From assembly GCA_037176725.1 (NCBI GenBank), contig JAZBRS010000060.1, forward strand, positions 55,084,001-55,148,000: a stretch of DNA of 64,000 nt, read 5' to 3'. Below, in pieces: positions 12,081 through 21,456 of the stretch. The notes below the pieces were generated by a model. That model did not search any database. It was given only the letters and a program-made list of their open reading frames with translations, and was not told the DNA's origin. Numbering within the stretch: the first letter of the stretch is position 1; each line of letters opens with the position of its first letter. Origin of the DNA: Posidonia oceanica (taxonomy: Eukaryota; Streptophyta; Magnoliopsida; Alismatales; Posidoniaceae). Made by a program: the position numbers and the translations under genes.

Positions 12081-12164
12081 AGATGGGGTGTCAACAGATG
12101 CCCCTCCCTGAGCGAGGGCAAGCGGAGCGCGGCCGCTGCTCAGGGTTGACAAGACACCCCATCT
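12081..12164. other. Nested inverted repeats bracketing the PPT/3' LTR junction
   Basis: AGATGGGGTGTC (12081-12092, the last bases of the LTR on the + strand) is perfectly inverted as GACACCCCATCT at 12153-12164. Inside it CCCTGAGC (12106-12113) is inverted as GCTCAGGG (12138-12145). The PPT lies between the outer and inner left arms, so it would sit within a long stem-loop. Confidence 0.8.
12097..12110 (-). other. Element C polypurine tract
   Basis: The sense strand reads CAGGGAGGGGCATC directly before the 3' LTR start TGTTGACA. This is the expected plus-strand primer position and purine bias for a gypsy element. Confidence 0.85.
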
Positions 12165-12659
12165 GACTGGCGGGAGCAGCGGGTTGCTATGGGCGTGAGC
12201 TACTTATTCGGTGGATGCACCGAAGATCGTAGCCCGTTGCCGCAATGCAAGATGCCAGTGCAGATGGATGCTGTGCTGTGTGTGATATGCTAAATGCAAT
12301 GCAAGAGTTAGTATAAAAGTTAGTGCAGCTATAAGAAAATGCTGATGCTGTGCTGATGATGCTGGTGATGTTAAACTAGTATGCAATGCTAGTTGAGAAA
12401 GTACGGAGATGATGCAAGAGAAAAGATAAAAGGACGCGATGTGGCACGAGGATCTGGCAGGGAGGCCAGACTTGCGCGACAAGGCGAGGGAAAACAGGGT
12501 GCAGCTTGTCCCTGCCTGGGGAATAAGCTAGCAGAAAAGAAAAGGGTGCGAGGGGAGAGAGGCCAACTCTCCTATCGCAGAAAGGAGGTGCGTGACTTTG
12601 TCTTCCTGGGGCAAGGCTACGCCGAAAAGGAGAAAAGAAAAGTGATAAGGTGACGGGCT

Positions 12660-13560
12660 TATCGTCCGGATAGTTTACGGTCCTATCAACCGGGACGACA
12701 GTTTACGGTCCTATCAACCGGAGGCAGTTGTGAGTGATAGTTACTGGATATCAGCCGTATAACATGGTTGTGGGATAGTTTACAGACCTATCAACTGGCG
12801 GATAGTTTACAGACCTATCAACTGGCGGATAGTTTATAGACCTATCAACTGGAAGCCACAAACCATGAGGGATAGTTACTGGATATCAGCCGTATAACGC
12901 AATGCCGGATAGTTTACAGTCTATCATCTGGAGCGACAGTTTACGGTCCTGTCAACCGGCGGATAGTTTACAGACCTATCAACTGGAGGATAGTTTACAG
13001 TCCTATCAACTGGAAACGGCATTGCGAGGGACAGTTACTGGATGTCAGCCGTATAACATGATTGCGCGTGGTAGTTTACAGTCCTACCAACTGGCGGATA
13101 GTTTACAGACCTATCAACTGGAGCGACAGTTTACGGTCCTGTCAACCGGCGGATAGTTTACAGACCTATCAACTGGAAACGCGCAATGATGAGGGATAGT
13201 TACTGGATATCAGCCGTATAATGCAATTGCTGGTGATAGTTTAGGAATATCAGCCTAACGACAGTTTACGGTCCTGTCAACCGGCGGATAGTTTACAGAC
13301 CTATCAACTGGAGGATAGTTTACAGACCTATCAACTGGAAACCGCAATTGCAAGGGACAGTTACTGGGTGTCAGCCGTATAACGTAATTGCACGCGATAG
13401 TTTACAGACCTATCAACTGGAGCGACAGTTTACGGTCCTGTCAACCGACGGATAGTTTACAGACCTATCAACTGGAAAAGTGCAATTACGAGGGACAGTT
13501 ACTGGATGTCAGCCGTATAACACAACTGCAGGCCAACCATGGATCGGCCAGAAGATAGTT
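12660..13560. repeat. C array 1: covarying short-hairpin repeats
   Basis: About 19 units of the type GATAG-9 nt-CTATC with a 26-27 bp period, interspersed with longer units of the type GATA-gttactgga-TATC followed by AGCCGTATAAC. Thirteen units are GATAG/CTATC, four GACAG/CTGTC (for example 12935-12953), one GGTAG/CTACC (13070-13088), and one is GACAG/CTATC (12697-12715), which is a U-G wobble in the sense RNA. The second type occurs three times as GATA/TATC and three times as GACA/TGTC (for example 13030-13046). Confidence 0.92.
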
Positions 13561-13639
13561 TAGGTTATCAGCCTGAGAGTGATTGATTGTTGATAGTTTC
13601 GGATATCAGCCTAGCACGAGTGATTGGTTGATTGATAAG

Positions 13640-14125
13640 AGGGGACGAGATCATGCTGAGAATGATTGATTGATAAGATGTCGGACTTATCGGCCGGCAA
13701 AGAGGAGATGAGGTAATGATGAGAAGCTAAGCTAGAGAGGGGGATGAGATCATGATGAGAAATTACACTAAAGAGGGGGATGAGATCATGATGAGAAATT
13801 AACTTAAAGAGGAGGATGAGATCATCATGAGAAATTACACTAAAGAGGGGGATGAGATCATGATGAGAAGCTAAACTAAAGAGGGGGGTGAGATCATGAT
13901 GAGAAATTACACTAAAGAGGGGGGTGAGATCATGATGAGAAGCTAAGCTAAAGAGGGGGGTGAGATCATGATGAGAAATTACACTAAAGAGGGGGATGAG
14001 ATCATGATGAGAAGCTAAGCTAAAGAGGGGGGGAGATCATGATGAGAAATTACACTAAAGAGGGGGATGAGATCATGATGAGAAGCTAAGCTAGAGAGGG
14101 GGATGAGATCATGATGAGAAGGGTT
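13640..14125. repeat. C array 2: about 36-bp GA-rich repeats
   Basis: Roughly twelve units of AGAGGGGGATGAGATCATG followed by ATGAGAAATTACACTAA or a variant ending. Each unit contains the 8-bp palindrome ATCATGAT. No coding potential. Confidence 0.88.
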
Positions 14126-14405
14126 GGTTGATAAGATATCGGACTTATCGGCCGGCAAAGAGGGGATGAGGGAATGATAAGAATGATAAGATATCGGACT
14201 TATCGGCCGGCAAAGAGGGGATGAGGGAATGATAAGAATGATAAGATATCGGACTTATCGACCGGCAGAGAGGGGATGAGGGAATGATAAGGATGATAAG
14301 ATATCGGACTTATCGGCCGGCAAAGAGGGGATGAGGGAATGATAAGAATGATAAGATATCGGACTTATCGGCCGGCAAAGAGGGGATGAGGGAATGATGA
14401 GAAGA
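14126..14405. repeat. C array 3: 55-bp repeats with GATAAG/CTTATC hairpin
   Basis: Five units, each starting GATAAG-ATATCGGA-CTTATC (first at 14130-14149) followed by GGCCGGCAAAGAGGGGATG. The stem is perfect in all five. Element B has the same hairpin in a shorter unit of about 41 bp, repeated about a dozen times. Confidence 0.9.
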
Positions 14406-14409
14406 AATC

Positions 14410-14510
14410 ATCCCATGACGCCAGGAACGTCATAGGGGAAAGAGGGAAAGAATGATACCAAGGGGCGATCAAAAGATGCCCCCGGTGTCGGGATGACACC
14501 AGGGGTTGGC
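14410..14510. other. Two hairpins with compensated changes versus element B
   Basis: ATGACG (14415-14420) pairs with CGTCAT (14428-14433) across CCAGGAA; element B has ATGATA/TATCAT across the same loop. GGTGTC (14484-14489) pairs with GACACC (14495-14500); element B and a second C copy (14853-14869) have GGTATC/GATACC. Confidence 0.85.
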
Positions 14511-14559
14511 CAGCGCGTCCTTGGCATCGAAGGCAGAGAGTGATGACAAGAGTGTCGTG

Positions 14560-15245
14560 CTTGTCAGACGAGTAGTTTGGGGTACCAGCCCGCAAGGGAC
14601 TCAACTGAGGGTGATCAGCTGGGGAAGATGACAGGTTGACGGACCTTTCGCCGAGCAGTTTAGGGTGCCAGCCTGCAGAAGAGTGATCAAGCTGGGGACA
14701 GCCAACTGGGGACTCAGCTGGGGATGACCAGCCGAGAAGAGTGACAGGTTGACGGACCTTCCGCCGAGCAGTTTGGGGTGCCAGCCCGCAAAGAATTCAG
14801 CTGAGGATGATCAGCTGGGGATGATACCGCAGGACAGCCAAAAGATGCTCCTGGTATCAGGATGATACCAGGGGATGGCCGAAGCGCCCCTGGCATCAGG
14901 ATGCAAAGATAGATGAGTGAGTGGATGGATGATAGGTTGACGAACCCACCGCCGAGCAGTTTGGGGTGCCAGCCCGCAAGGGACTCAACTGGGGATGATC
15001 AGCTGAGGATAATGACAGGTTGACGGACCTTTCGCCGGGCAGTTCGGGGTGCCAGCCCACAAGGGACTCAGCTGGGGATGATCAGCTGAGGATGATGACA
15101 GGTTGACGGACCTTTCGCCGGGCAGTTTGGGGTGCCAGCCCGCAAGGGACTCAGCTGGGGATGATCAGCTGAGGATGATGACAGGTTGACGGACCTTTCA
15201 TCGGGCAGTTCGGGTTGCCAGCCCGCAAAGAATTCAGCTGGGGGC
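14560..15245. repeat. C array 4: about 83-bp repeats with two hairpins per unit
   Basis: Units start GACAGGTTGACGGACC and include GGCA-gtttgggg-TGCC (for example 15121-15136) and CTCAGCTG-gggatgat-CAGCTGAG (15150-15173, an 8-bp perfect stem). One unit has GTA/TAC in place of GCA/TGC (14572-14585). The last three units are the most regular. Confidence 0.88.
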
Positions 15246-15533
15246 AACCAGCTGGGAACGCCGGATGGCGTAGCTTGACGACGCGGGTCCGCAGATGTTC
15301 TGGACTCCGGATTGGGTGTTGAGGACTTTGCCCGCGTTGTGATGCCTGCAAGTCTGGTTAGAGGGCCCAAGATGATGATGACAATGATATGCAATACAGC
15401 AAAGAATCTTGATGTGCAGGCAGAAAGCAGAAACAGTTGTTCATTGATAAAGCTTGGTGGGTACAATGCCTGTGGCAGGCCAGAAATGTACAGCATAGTC
15501 TGAAAGAAGACCACATGTTGGTTGCACAAGGGC

Positions 15534-16736
15534 CTAGTCAGTTCGGGCCTTCTTCGACTGCCGGGAGTCGGGAAACAAAGGGCCGCCTGGCGGAATTTCA
15601 GTGATAGGCCAGAGCTGTCGGACTTCGGCTTCATATTCAGGGGTGCATCCTATACCTCTCACAGCTGCAATGTCTGTAGATTGGACCCCATGTTGCATCA
15701 GACTAGCAAGCTTCTTGGTTGGGGCAGTTGTGCTGAGAGGGTACATTTGTAGAAGCTGGGGCGCTGTACTGTCAATGAAAGCACCCTGCTGGAAGCCGAA
15801 CTGGCGCATGACCCTGATTAGATGGTACTCTACGCCTGCTGTGAAGCCTGGAAGAATGATCAGCCGCGTGTCACGCGCGCTGAAGAAGATTGTGAATGGC
15901 TCTGCTGCAGAAGGAACGATGCGCCAGATCACAGCGTCGTCAGTCAGTGCTGACAGCCTCTCGTACTCGTCTTTGACGCTCTTGTCTGCTCTGGTACGGG
16001 CGCTGCTGCAGTAGGCTTCGAAGACGTGCGCTTGAGGGCGCAGAAAGTTCATCTCTAAGTGCGCGGTCAGCCAGACTTGTATAAGTGCTCCGCAACCATG
16101 GAAGTGGCAGCAGCGATGAGAAATGCGGTCCAGCCCGCGATAAGTCTCTGCCAAGACAACTGGTGCCAGGTCTATGTGCTGGGTCACCACAGCTAGCGCA
16201 ATCTCTGCGACCTCGATGGCCACTGTCAGTCGGCCATGAGTAAAGATCAGCTCGCCCAGAAAGCGGATGACAAATCCTCGGAGCCACAGCTCATCTCCGA
16301 GGTCAGCACGCTTGTTCATGATATCATCGAAGTGTGCAAGGCGAAGCATAGGCTCTGGTCCACTGGTGCAGATTAGCTTCTGCTGACAGGTTCGAGTGGA
16401 TAGCCCAGTCAGCTGGCTTAGGACCTGGAGATATCCATCTCGCCTCATGAAAATAGGCAGCCCCATGATTTTTGAAAAGCCGCAGATCCGACGCACCTCT
16501 TCCAGTGTAGGTGTCAGCTCAGTCTTGTTGAAGCGGAAGACATGATGCGCCGGCTTCCAGAATCTTGCGGCGGCACACAGAAGGTGGCGGCTGACTTCTA
16601 CATCAACGGCCTTCAGCAGTTTAGTTGGTATGCCCCACAGGCGCAGCTTTTCACAGTCTACTTGAGTGAGCCTGCCGATCCATTCTCGCAGGGTTTCCGA
16701 GCAATGTGCAGGAGTTAACAGAGTAGGGAAGCCCAT
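15534..16736 (-). CDS. Second ORF of element C: DUF7745/plant mobile domain-like protein, intact
   Basis: This is an uninterrupted 400-residue frame downstream of integrase on the sense strand, the place env occupies in retroviruses. I recognise the plant mobile domain/DUF7745 pattern: ARFWKPAHHVFRF (about 57-69) followed by LTPTLEEV (about 74-81), then a helical block (about 150-200) and LAETYRGLDRI...GCGALIQVWL (about 195-223). The C terminus is basic (SRQSKKARTD), possibly nuclear-targeting. There is no signal peptide or membrane segment, so it is not an envelope protein. The ATG is chosen because MGxPTL is shared by elements A, B and C. Its biochemical role is unknown; related domains occur in plant proteins and transposons. 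B carries the same frame at exactly the same length but with six stops. Family assignment is by pattern only. Confidence 0.78.
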   Translation of the reverse strand: MGFPTLLTPAHCSETLREWIGRLTQVDCEKLRLWGIPTKLLKAVDVEVSRHLLCAAARFWKPAHHVFRFNKTELTPTLEEVRRICGFSKIMGLPIFMRRDGYLQVLSQLTGLSTRTCQQKLICTSGPEPMLRLAHFDDIMNKRADLGDELWLRGFVIRFLGELIFTHGRLTVAIEVAEIALAVVTQHIDLAPVVLAETYRGLDRISHRCCHFHGCGALIQVWLTAHLEMNFLRPQAHVFEAYCSSARTRADKSVKDEYERLSALTDDAVIWRIVPSAAEPFTIFFSARDTRLIILPGFTAGVEYHLIRVMRQFGFQQGAFIDSTAPQLLQMYPLSTTAPTKKLASLMQHGVQSTDIAAVRGIGCTPEYEAEVRQLWPITEIPPGGPLFPDSRQSKKARTD

Positions 16737-18288
16737 TGCGCTGATTGCAGAAGACAGGCTGATTACTGCAAGGCTTGAAGGTACCTGCTATCAATAAACA
16801 GTCAGATCTCGCAGGCGTATATTCTTTGACAATAAACAGAAACTGAGGCTGATAAAGTAGTTCCATATGTATTCAGCAGTTGATAACAAAACATGGCAGT
16901 TAAGCACAGATAAGCAAAGGAGATATGCAGCAGTCCGGCGAATGCAGGGGCGAGGGCCGGCAGGAGATCTGGACCGGCGCAGCTTGAGTGTCGTCAATGC
17001 GCTCTGCTGGGGAGAAGTACTGCCTCAGGGCCTGAGCGTGTTGCAGAGCGGAGAGATTGATGGAAGAGGAAAGGAATGAAAGAGGATGCATGTATGCATG
17101 ATGCAGGTGATATGCTTATGAAGATGAGTAGTATGCTTAGATGAATGAGCATGCTTGGATAAATAAGTATGTTTGGATAGGTGAGTATGCCTGGATAGAA
17201 TGAGTATGCTTGGATGCCCTCAGCATACAGAGTGCTTCGGTGCCTGCTGCAAAGGAAGGGAGTGGTCCTTGACTCACTGGGCCCTACTCAGACTCTTGGC
17301 TTGTTGGTGGCGCTCCGGAACGGGTTGTTGGCATTATATGGGTGGTGGTGTGGTGAGGTCAGGCTACTTGCCGCACTCTCAGGACCTACACCTATTCTTT
17401 CAGCTCTCAGTTTTTGATTGACTCCTCCCTCATAGGTATGCAGTCTTTTTCTGCCCCTAGCTAGAAGAGGGGTAAGTGTTGCTCTTGGAGGGATGTGGTA
17501 GACCCTTTTCAAGCTTAACTCCCTGGGGATCTCTAGTGATGGTATGGGGGATAACGGTGCCTGTATTTTCGGGTTGTATTTTGCCCCTTTTTTTTCTCTT
17601 TTTTTTTTTGCTTTGCTTGCTTTTTTTTCCCTTTTTTTTTTTTGGTTTTTGTTCTATCTCTTTTCTCTCTTTTTTTTTTTGCTTGTTGTTTTGCTTTTCT
17701 CTCTTTTTTTTTTTTCAGGCTTTTGCTATCCCCATTCCGGTGGCAAAAGAAGGGTGCTTGAATTGTAATGGATTTAGGCTTTGGGTCTGCTGTGTGATGG
17801 GTAGAAGGAGCAGGGTTAGACTGCACACCCCTATCTCTAGGGCCGGCTTCTGTCTTCGTCTTCTGTTCCTTGGAGATGCCCAAACCTAGATGCTTATTCT
17901 CTCTCTTTTTTTTTAGCTCACAACCTAACATTTTTTCCCCTCAGCGGTGTATGTCCTTGCGAGATTGGGCAGTTCGCCTGTCCTTATTGGTGGTGGCTCC
18001 CTCACTTGCTAGGACATCTAAGTAGTGCCGGGTGAGGCAGGGTGACTCTTTCCAGAGCAGGCAAGCACTTCCGGTTGTCATCACCGGGCAAAAGATGCAA
18101 TGCTTGAGAGAATGACGATGATGATTTGAAAAGAAAGGGGGCGAGAGTTGGAAGGATGACGATGATGATTTGAATAGGGATGCAAGAGTTGAAAGGATGA
18201 CGATGATGATTTGAAACAGAGTTGAAGCAAGAAGGCGAGAATGAAAGTGCAAGTGGGAGAAGGGCATCGGCAACGGGGCCGCTTTCGG
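16737..18288 (-). other. Element C spacer between integrase and second ORF
   Basis: 1.55 kb with no gene. In sense order it contains three copies of a GATGACGATGATGATTTGAA phrase (+ strand 18115-18215), a strongly purine/A-rich tract in sense (T-rich at + 17577-17720), and unique sequence up to the second ORF. The same order is recognisable in element A (61247-62793) and element B (42468-43957). A CAG before GTACC in sense near 16780 could be a splice acceptor, but this is weak. Confidence 0.7.
17577..17720 (-). other. A-rich tract upstream of second ORF (element C)
   Basis: The + strand shows repeated runs of T broken by TTTGC, TTTCC and CTCT; in sense this is an A/G-rich tract of about 140 nt. 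Equivalent tracts are at 43240-43345 in B and about 61836-61990 in A, so position and composition are conserved although the exact sequence is not. Confidence 0.7.
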
Positions 18289-18291
18289 CTA

Positions 18292-19434
18292 CTGATAGTA
18301 CTTCTTGAGATAGCAGAGGTTGACGGGCTCAGACTGCTCAATCTGGTCCATATCTTCAAGAGTTACAGCGCCTCCCGAGAAGATCTGTTTGACCACAAAG
18401 GGGCCGCGCCAATTGGGTCGGAATTTCCCTCGACCGTCAGGCAAATGAATGGCGCGCAAGACAAGGTCCCCTGGCTGAAAGCTTCTGGGCTGGACCTTCT
18501 TCAAGAATGCTCTGGCCATCCGCTTCTGATAGCAGTGAGCGTTGTGCATGGCTTGCAATCTGCGCTCATCAATCAAGTTCAGTTGGACGCAGCGGTCTTC
18601 GACCCATTCTGCTTCTTCCAACTCAGCTTCCCGCAGGATCCGCAGAGAGGGGATCTCCACTTCAACAGGTAATACCGCTTCCATGCCGTACACCAGAGAG
18701 TACGGGGTGGCTCCTGTAGAGGTCCGGATTGATGTCCTGTACGCCCAGAGCGCGTACGGGAGCTTGTCGTGCCAATCCTTGTGGGTTTCTGCCATTTTCT
18801 TCAGAATCTTGACAATGTTTTTGTTTGCAGACTCCACTGCTCCGTTCATCTGAGGCCGATAAGGCGAGGATCGATGGTGCTTGATCTTGAGACTTTGCAG
18901 GTATTCTTCGATCCTTTTGGCAATAAAGTTTGAGCCGTTGTCAGAGATGACAGAGTGCGGGACCCCATATCGGGCAACAATATTGTTTCTGATAAATTTT
19001 TTTGTTGCCGCAGCGGTGACCGTCCTGTAAGAGGCTGCTTCCACCCACTTGGTAAAGTAATCGATCGCTACCAAAATGTAACGATGACCATTTGAGGCAG
19101 CAGGGTGGATGGCGCCAATGACATCGATCCCCCAGGTGGAGAAAGGCCATGGCGAAGACATATTGTGCAGCTGATGCGGAGGGGCCTTGATGAAGTTACC
19201 ATGAATCTGACAGTTGTGGCATCTACGCACGAACCGGCAGCAGTCGGCTTCCATGGTCTGCCAGAAATATCCTTGCAGCATGATCTTCTTGGCCAGGAGG
19301 ACGCCGTTCATGTGCGGGCCACAGGTCCCCGCATGCACTTGAAGCATCAGCGTGTCAGCCTCCGATTTGTTCAGGCAGCGCAGTAGCATCTGATTGTATG
19401 ACCTTCTGTACAGCTGCCCGGCCCCTAACACATA
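18292..19434 (-). other. C integrase
   Basis: The HHCC zinc site is formed by H-x6-H in VHAGTCGPHMNG and C-x2-C in RRCHNCQ. The catalytic triad is D in WGIDVIG (about 19125), D in ISDNGSNF and E in NGAVESANK with 35 residues between the last two (DD35E). The C-terminal part has GDLVLRAIHL and KFRPNWRGPF and no chromodomain. Confidence 0.94.
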
Positions 19435-19641
19435 CTTTGACGCCAGATGCGCCAAAGTTCTCTTGTCTGCTGCCGTGGTATCAGGAGGAAAGTTACCAGA
19501 CTCCAGGAAAGATTTTATGTCTTGATACCAGGGCTGCCCCTCTGCGGGATCCGCTTCTTCTATGCTCATGCAGTATGCAGGCTGCTCAATGCGAGTGACT
19601 AATACATCCACAGTGCTGTCTTCTGATATAGTGAGCCAGGA

Positions 19642-20013
19642 TGCCAGAGTTGCTAGTGCGTCTGCATACGCGTTCTTTGCTCTGTTCAGGTATGTGAAGC
19701 GGATGCTCTTGAATTCTTTCATCAGCCTCAGCAGGTGTTCGTGATACGGCACAAGCTTGGGATCTTTTGTCTTCCATTCGCCGTTCACTTGAGAAATTAC
19801 CAGCATGGCATCGCCGTGCACATGCAGCTTCTGCGCCTCATGCTCGAGGGCGACTTTCAACCCTAGGATGCATGCTTCGTATTCTGCTTCGTTGTTTGTG
19901 CAGGTGAAAGTCAGCTTCCTCGCGAAAGGAGTCATCTGTCCTTGGGGCGTGGTCAGCACTGCGCCTACGCCTCGGCCCTTCTTGTTGACTGCACCATCAA
20001 AGTAGAGCTGCCA
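19642..20013 (-). other. C archaeal-type RNase H (aRNH)
   Basis: LYFDGAVNKKGRGVG, NNEAEYEACILGL, HVHGDAMLVISQVNG and NAYADALATLAS carry the D-E-D-D acidic set of a functional RNase HI. Presence of a second RNase H is diagnostic for the Tat/Ogre group. Confidence 0.93.
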
Positions 20014-20159
20014 TTCCTCTGCTTCTTCAGGATCTTTCTGCTCAGAGTCCTCCATTGCAAAGAGAATGTCCTCATCAGGAAATTGCGTCTGGAGGGGCTG
20101 GTATTCAGGCAGAGGGAGGTCAGCAAGATGGTCTGCCATTGCTTGACCCTTCATGGACT

Positions 20160-20580
20160 TCTGTGTGACAAAGGTGATGTCGTACTGGGACAATAACACC
20201 TGCCACTTAGCACATCTGCCCACCATGGCCGGCTTTTGAAAGAGGAATTTGATAGGGTCATGCTGGCATAAGAGCTGCACTGGGTATGCCATCATGTAGT
20301 GTCTCAGCTTCTGTGCAGCCCAGACAAGGGACAGGCAAGTCTTCTCTAGTGTTGTGTACCTGGCTTCACATTCATTAAACTTTTTGCTCAGGTAGTAGAT
20401 GGCGCGCTCCTTTCTACCAGTTTCGTCATGTTGGCCCAAGACGGCGCCCATGGAATGCTGCGTGGTAGAAAGGTAGAGAAGTAAGGGTCTCCCCGGCGTA
20501 GGCGGGACCAGGACAGGAGGCTTGATGAGTAGCTGCTTGATCTTGGCAAATGCAGCCTGACACTCCTCGCTTCAGTGAAT
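20160..20580 (-). other. C gypsy-type RNase H (degenerate)
   Basis: PLLLYLSTTQHSMGAVLGQ and AIYYLSKKFNECEARYTTLEKTCLSLVW match the first RNase H of the lineage. The usual D-A-S motif at its start is replaced by STTQHS, consistent with this domain being relieved by the second RNase H. The third nonsense codon (20572-20574) lies at its start. Confidence 0.85.
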
Positions 20581-20733
20581 CTGCGCATTCTTCCTCAAGA
20601 GCTTGAATATGGGTTCACAGATGGGCGTAAGCTGTGCAATGAAGCGACTGATATATTGTAAACGCCCAAGCAGACTTCTGACTTCTTTTTCAGTTCTAGG
20701 GGGTGGCATGTCCACGATGGCTTGTGCTTTTAA

Positions 20734-21456
20734 CGGGTCCACCTCAATCCCTCTTTGGCTAACAATGTAGCCGAGTAGTTTGCCAGAAGATACCCCGAAT
20801 ACGCACTTCTTGGGATTCAAGCGCAGCTTGTACTTCCGTAGACGGTTAAAGAGCTTTCTGAGACAGGCAAGATGATCCTCGGGCTCTTTGGTTTTGGCGA
20901 TCATATCGTCTACATAGACCTCCACTTCTTGGTGCATGAGGTCGTGGAATAGCGCAGTCATGGCCCTCTGATAGGTTGCACCAGCATTCTTCAGGCCGAA
21001 CGGCATGACTTGGTAGCAGAAGACTCCCCAAGGGGTGATGAATGAAGTCTTTTCCATGTCTTCTTCTGCCATCTTGATCTGATTGTATCCAGAGAAGCCG
21101 TCCATGAAGGAGAGCATTTTGTGGCCCGCTGTATTGTCGACTAGGACGTCAATGTGGGGCAGTGGAAAGTCGTCCTTGGGACTCGCCTTGTTCAGGTCCC
21201 TGTAGTCGATACAGATCCGGATTCGGCCATCTTTCTTGGGCACAGGTACAATGTTTGCCAGCCATTCAGGATAAAGAACGACCTTCAGAAAGTTGACTCC
21301 AAGCTGCTTCATTATCTCTTCTTTGATCATGAGCAGCCACTGCGGTCGCCATCTTCTCAATTTCTGCTTTACTGGCTTGGCATCTGGATTTAATGGCAGA
21401 TTGTGCACCACTATCTCTATGTCAAGGCCGACCATATCTTCATAACTCCAGGCGAA
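20734..21456 (-). other. C reverse transcriptase domain
   Basis: Contains VPVPKKDGRIR, IDYRDLNKA, FPLPHID, TPWGVFCYQVMPFGLKNAG and the catalytic YVDD at 20905-20916, then LGYIVSQRGIEVDP. No stop falls inside the RT core. Confidence 0.95.

Larger units (their letters stand above)
6318..12096 (-). repeat. Element C 3' LTR (5,779 bp)
   Basis: On the + strand it starts TGTAGTAATCCC and ends GGGGTGTCAACA; in sense it starts TGTTGACACCCC. From left to right on the + strand it holds a 30-bp minisatellite (about 7003-7245), a degenerate block with repeated AAATGCAATTTT motifs (about 8160-8840), a GC-rich block (about 8980-10440), a T-rich block (about 10620-11400) and a GAGAGA-rich block (about 11580-11690). 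Relative to the LTRs of B and D, 45 bp are missing just inside the terminus (after 6329). Confidence 0.97.
12111..15533 (-). other. Element C 3' UTR between second ORF and PPT
   Basis: There are 3.4 kb with no credible gene on either strand. It consists of a short unique part (12165-12656), four successive tandem arrays (12660-13560, 13640-14125, 14126-14405, 14560-15245) and a unique part next to the second ORF. Hypervariable tandem repeats in the 3' UTR are known for Tat-lineage elements. What stands out here is that most units are short inverted repeats with matched changes in both arms. Confidence 0.85.

Noticed and set aside
12660..14405. CRISPR-like regular repeats
   Set aside because: Units are head-to-tail minisatellites without unique spacers, in a plant retrotransposon UTR.
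15534..16736. Second ORF as an envelope gene
   Set aside because: No signal peptide, no membrane helix and no cleavage site; the motif pattern is of plant mobile domain/DUF7745 type.
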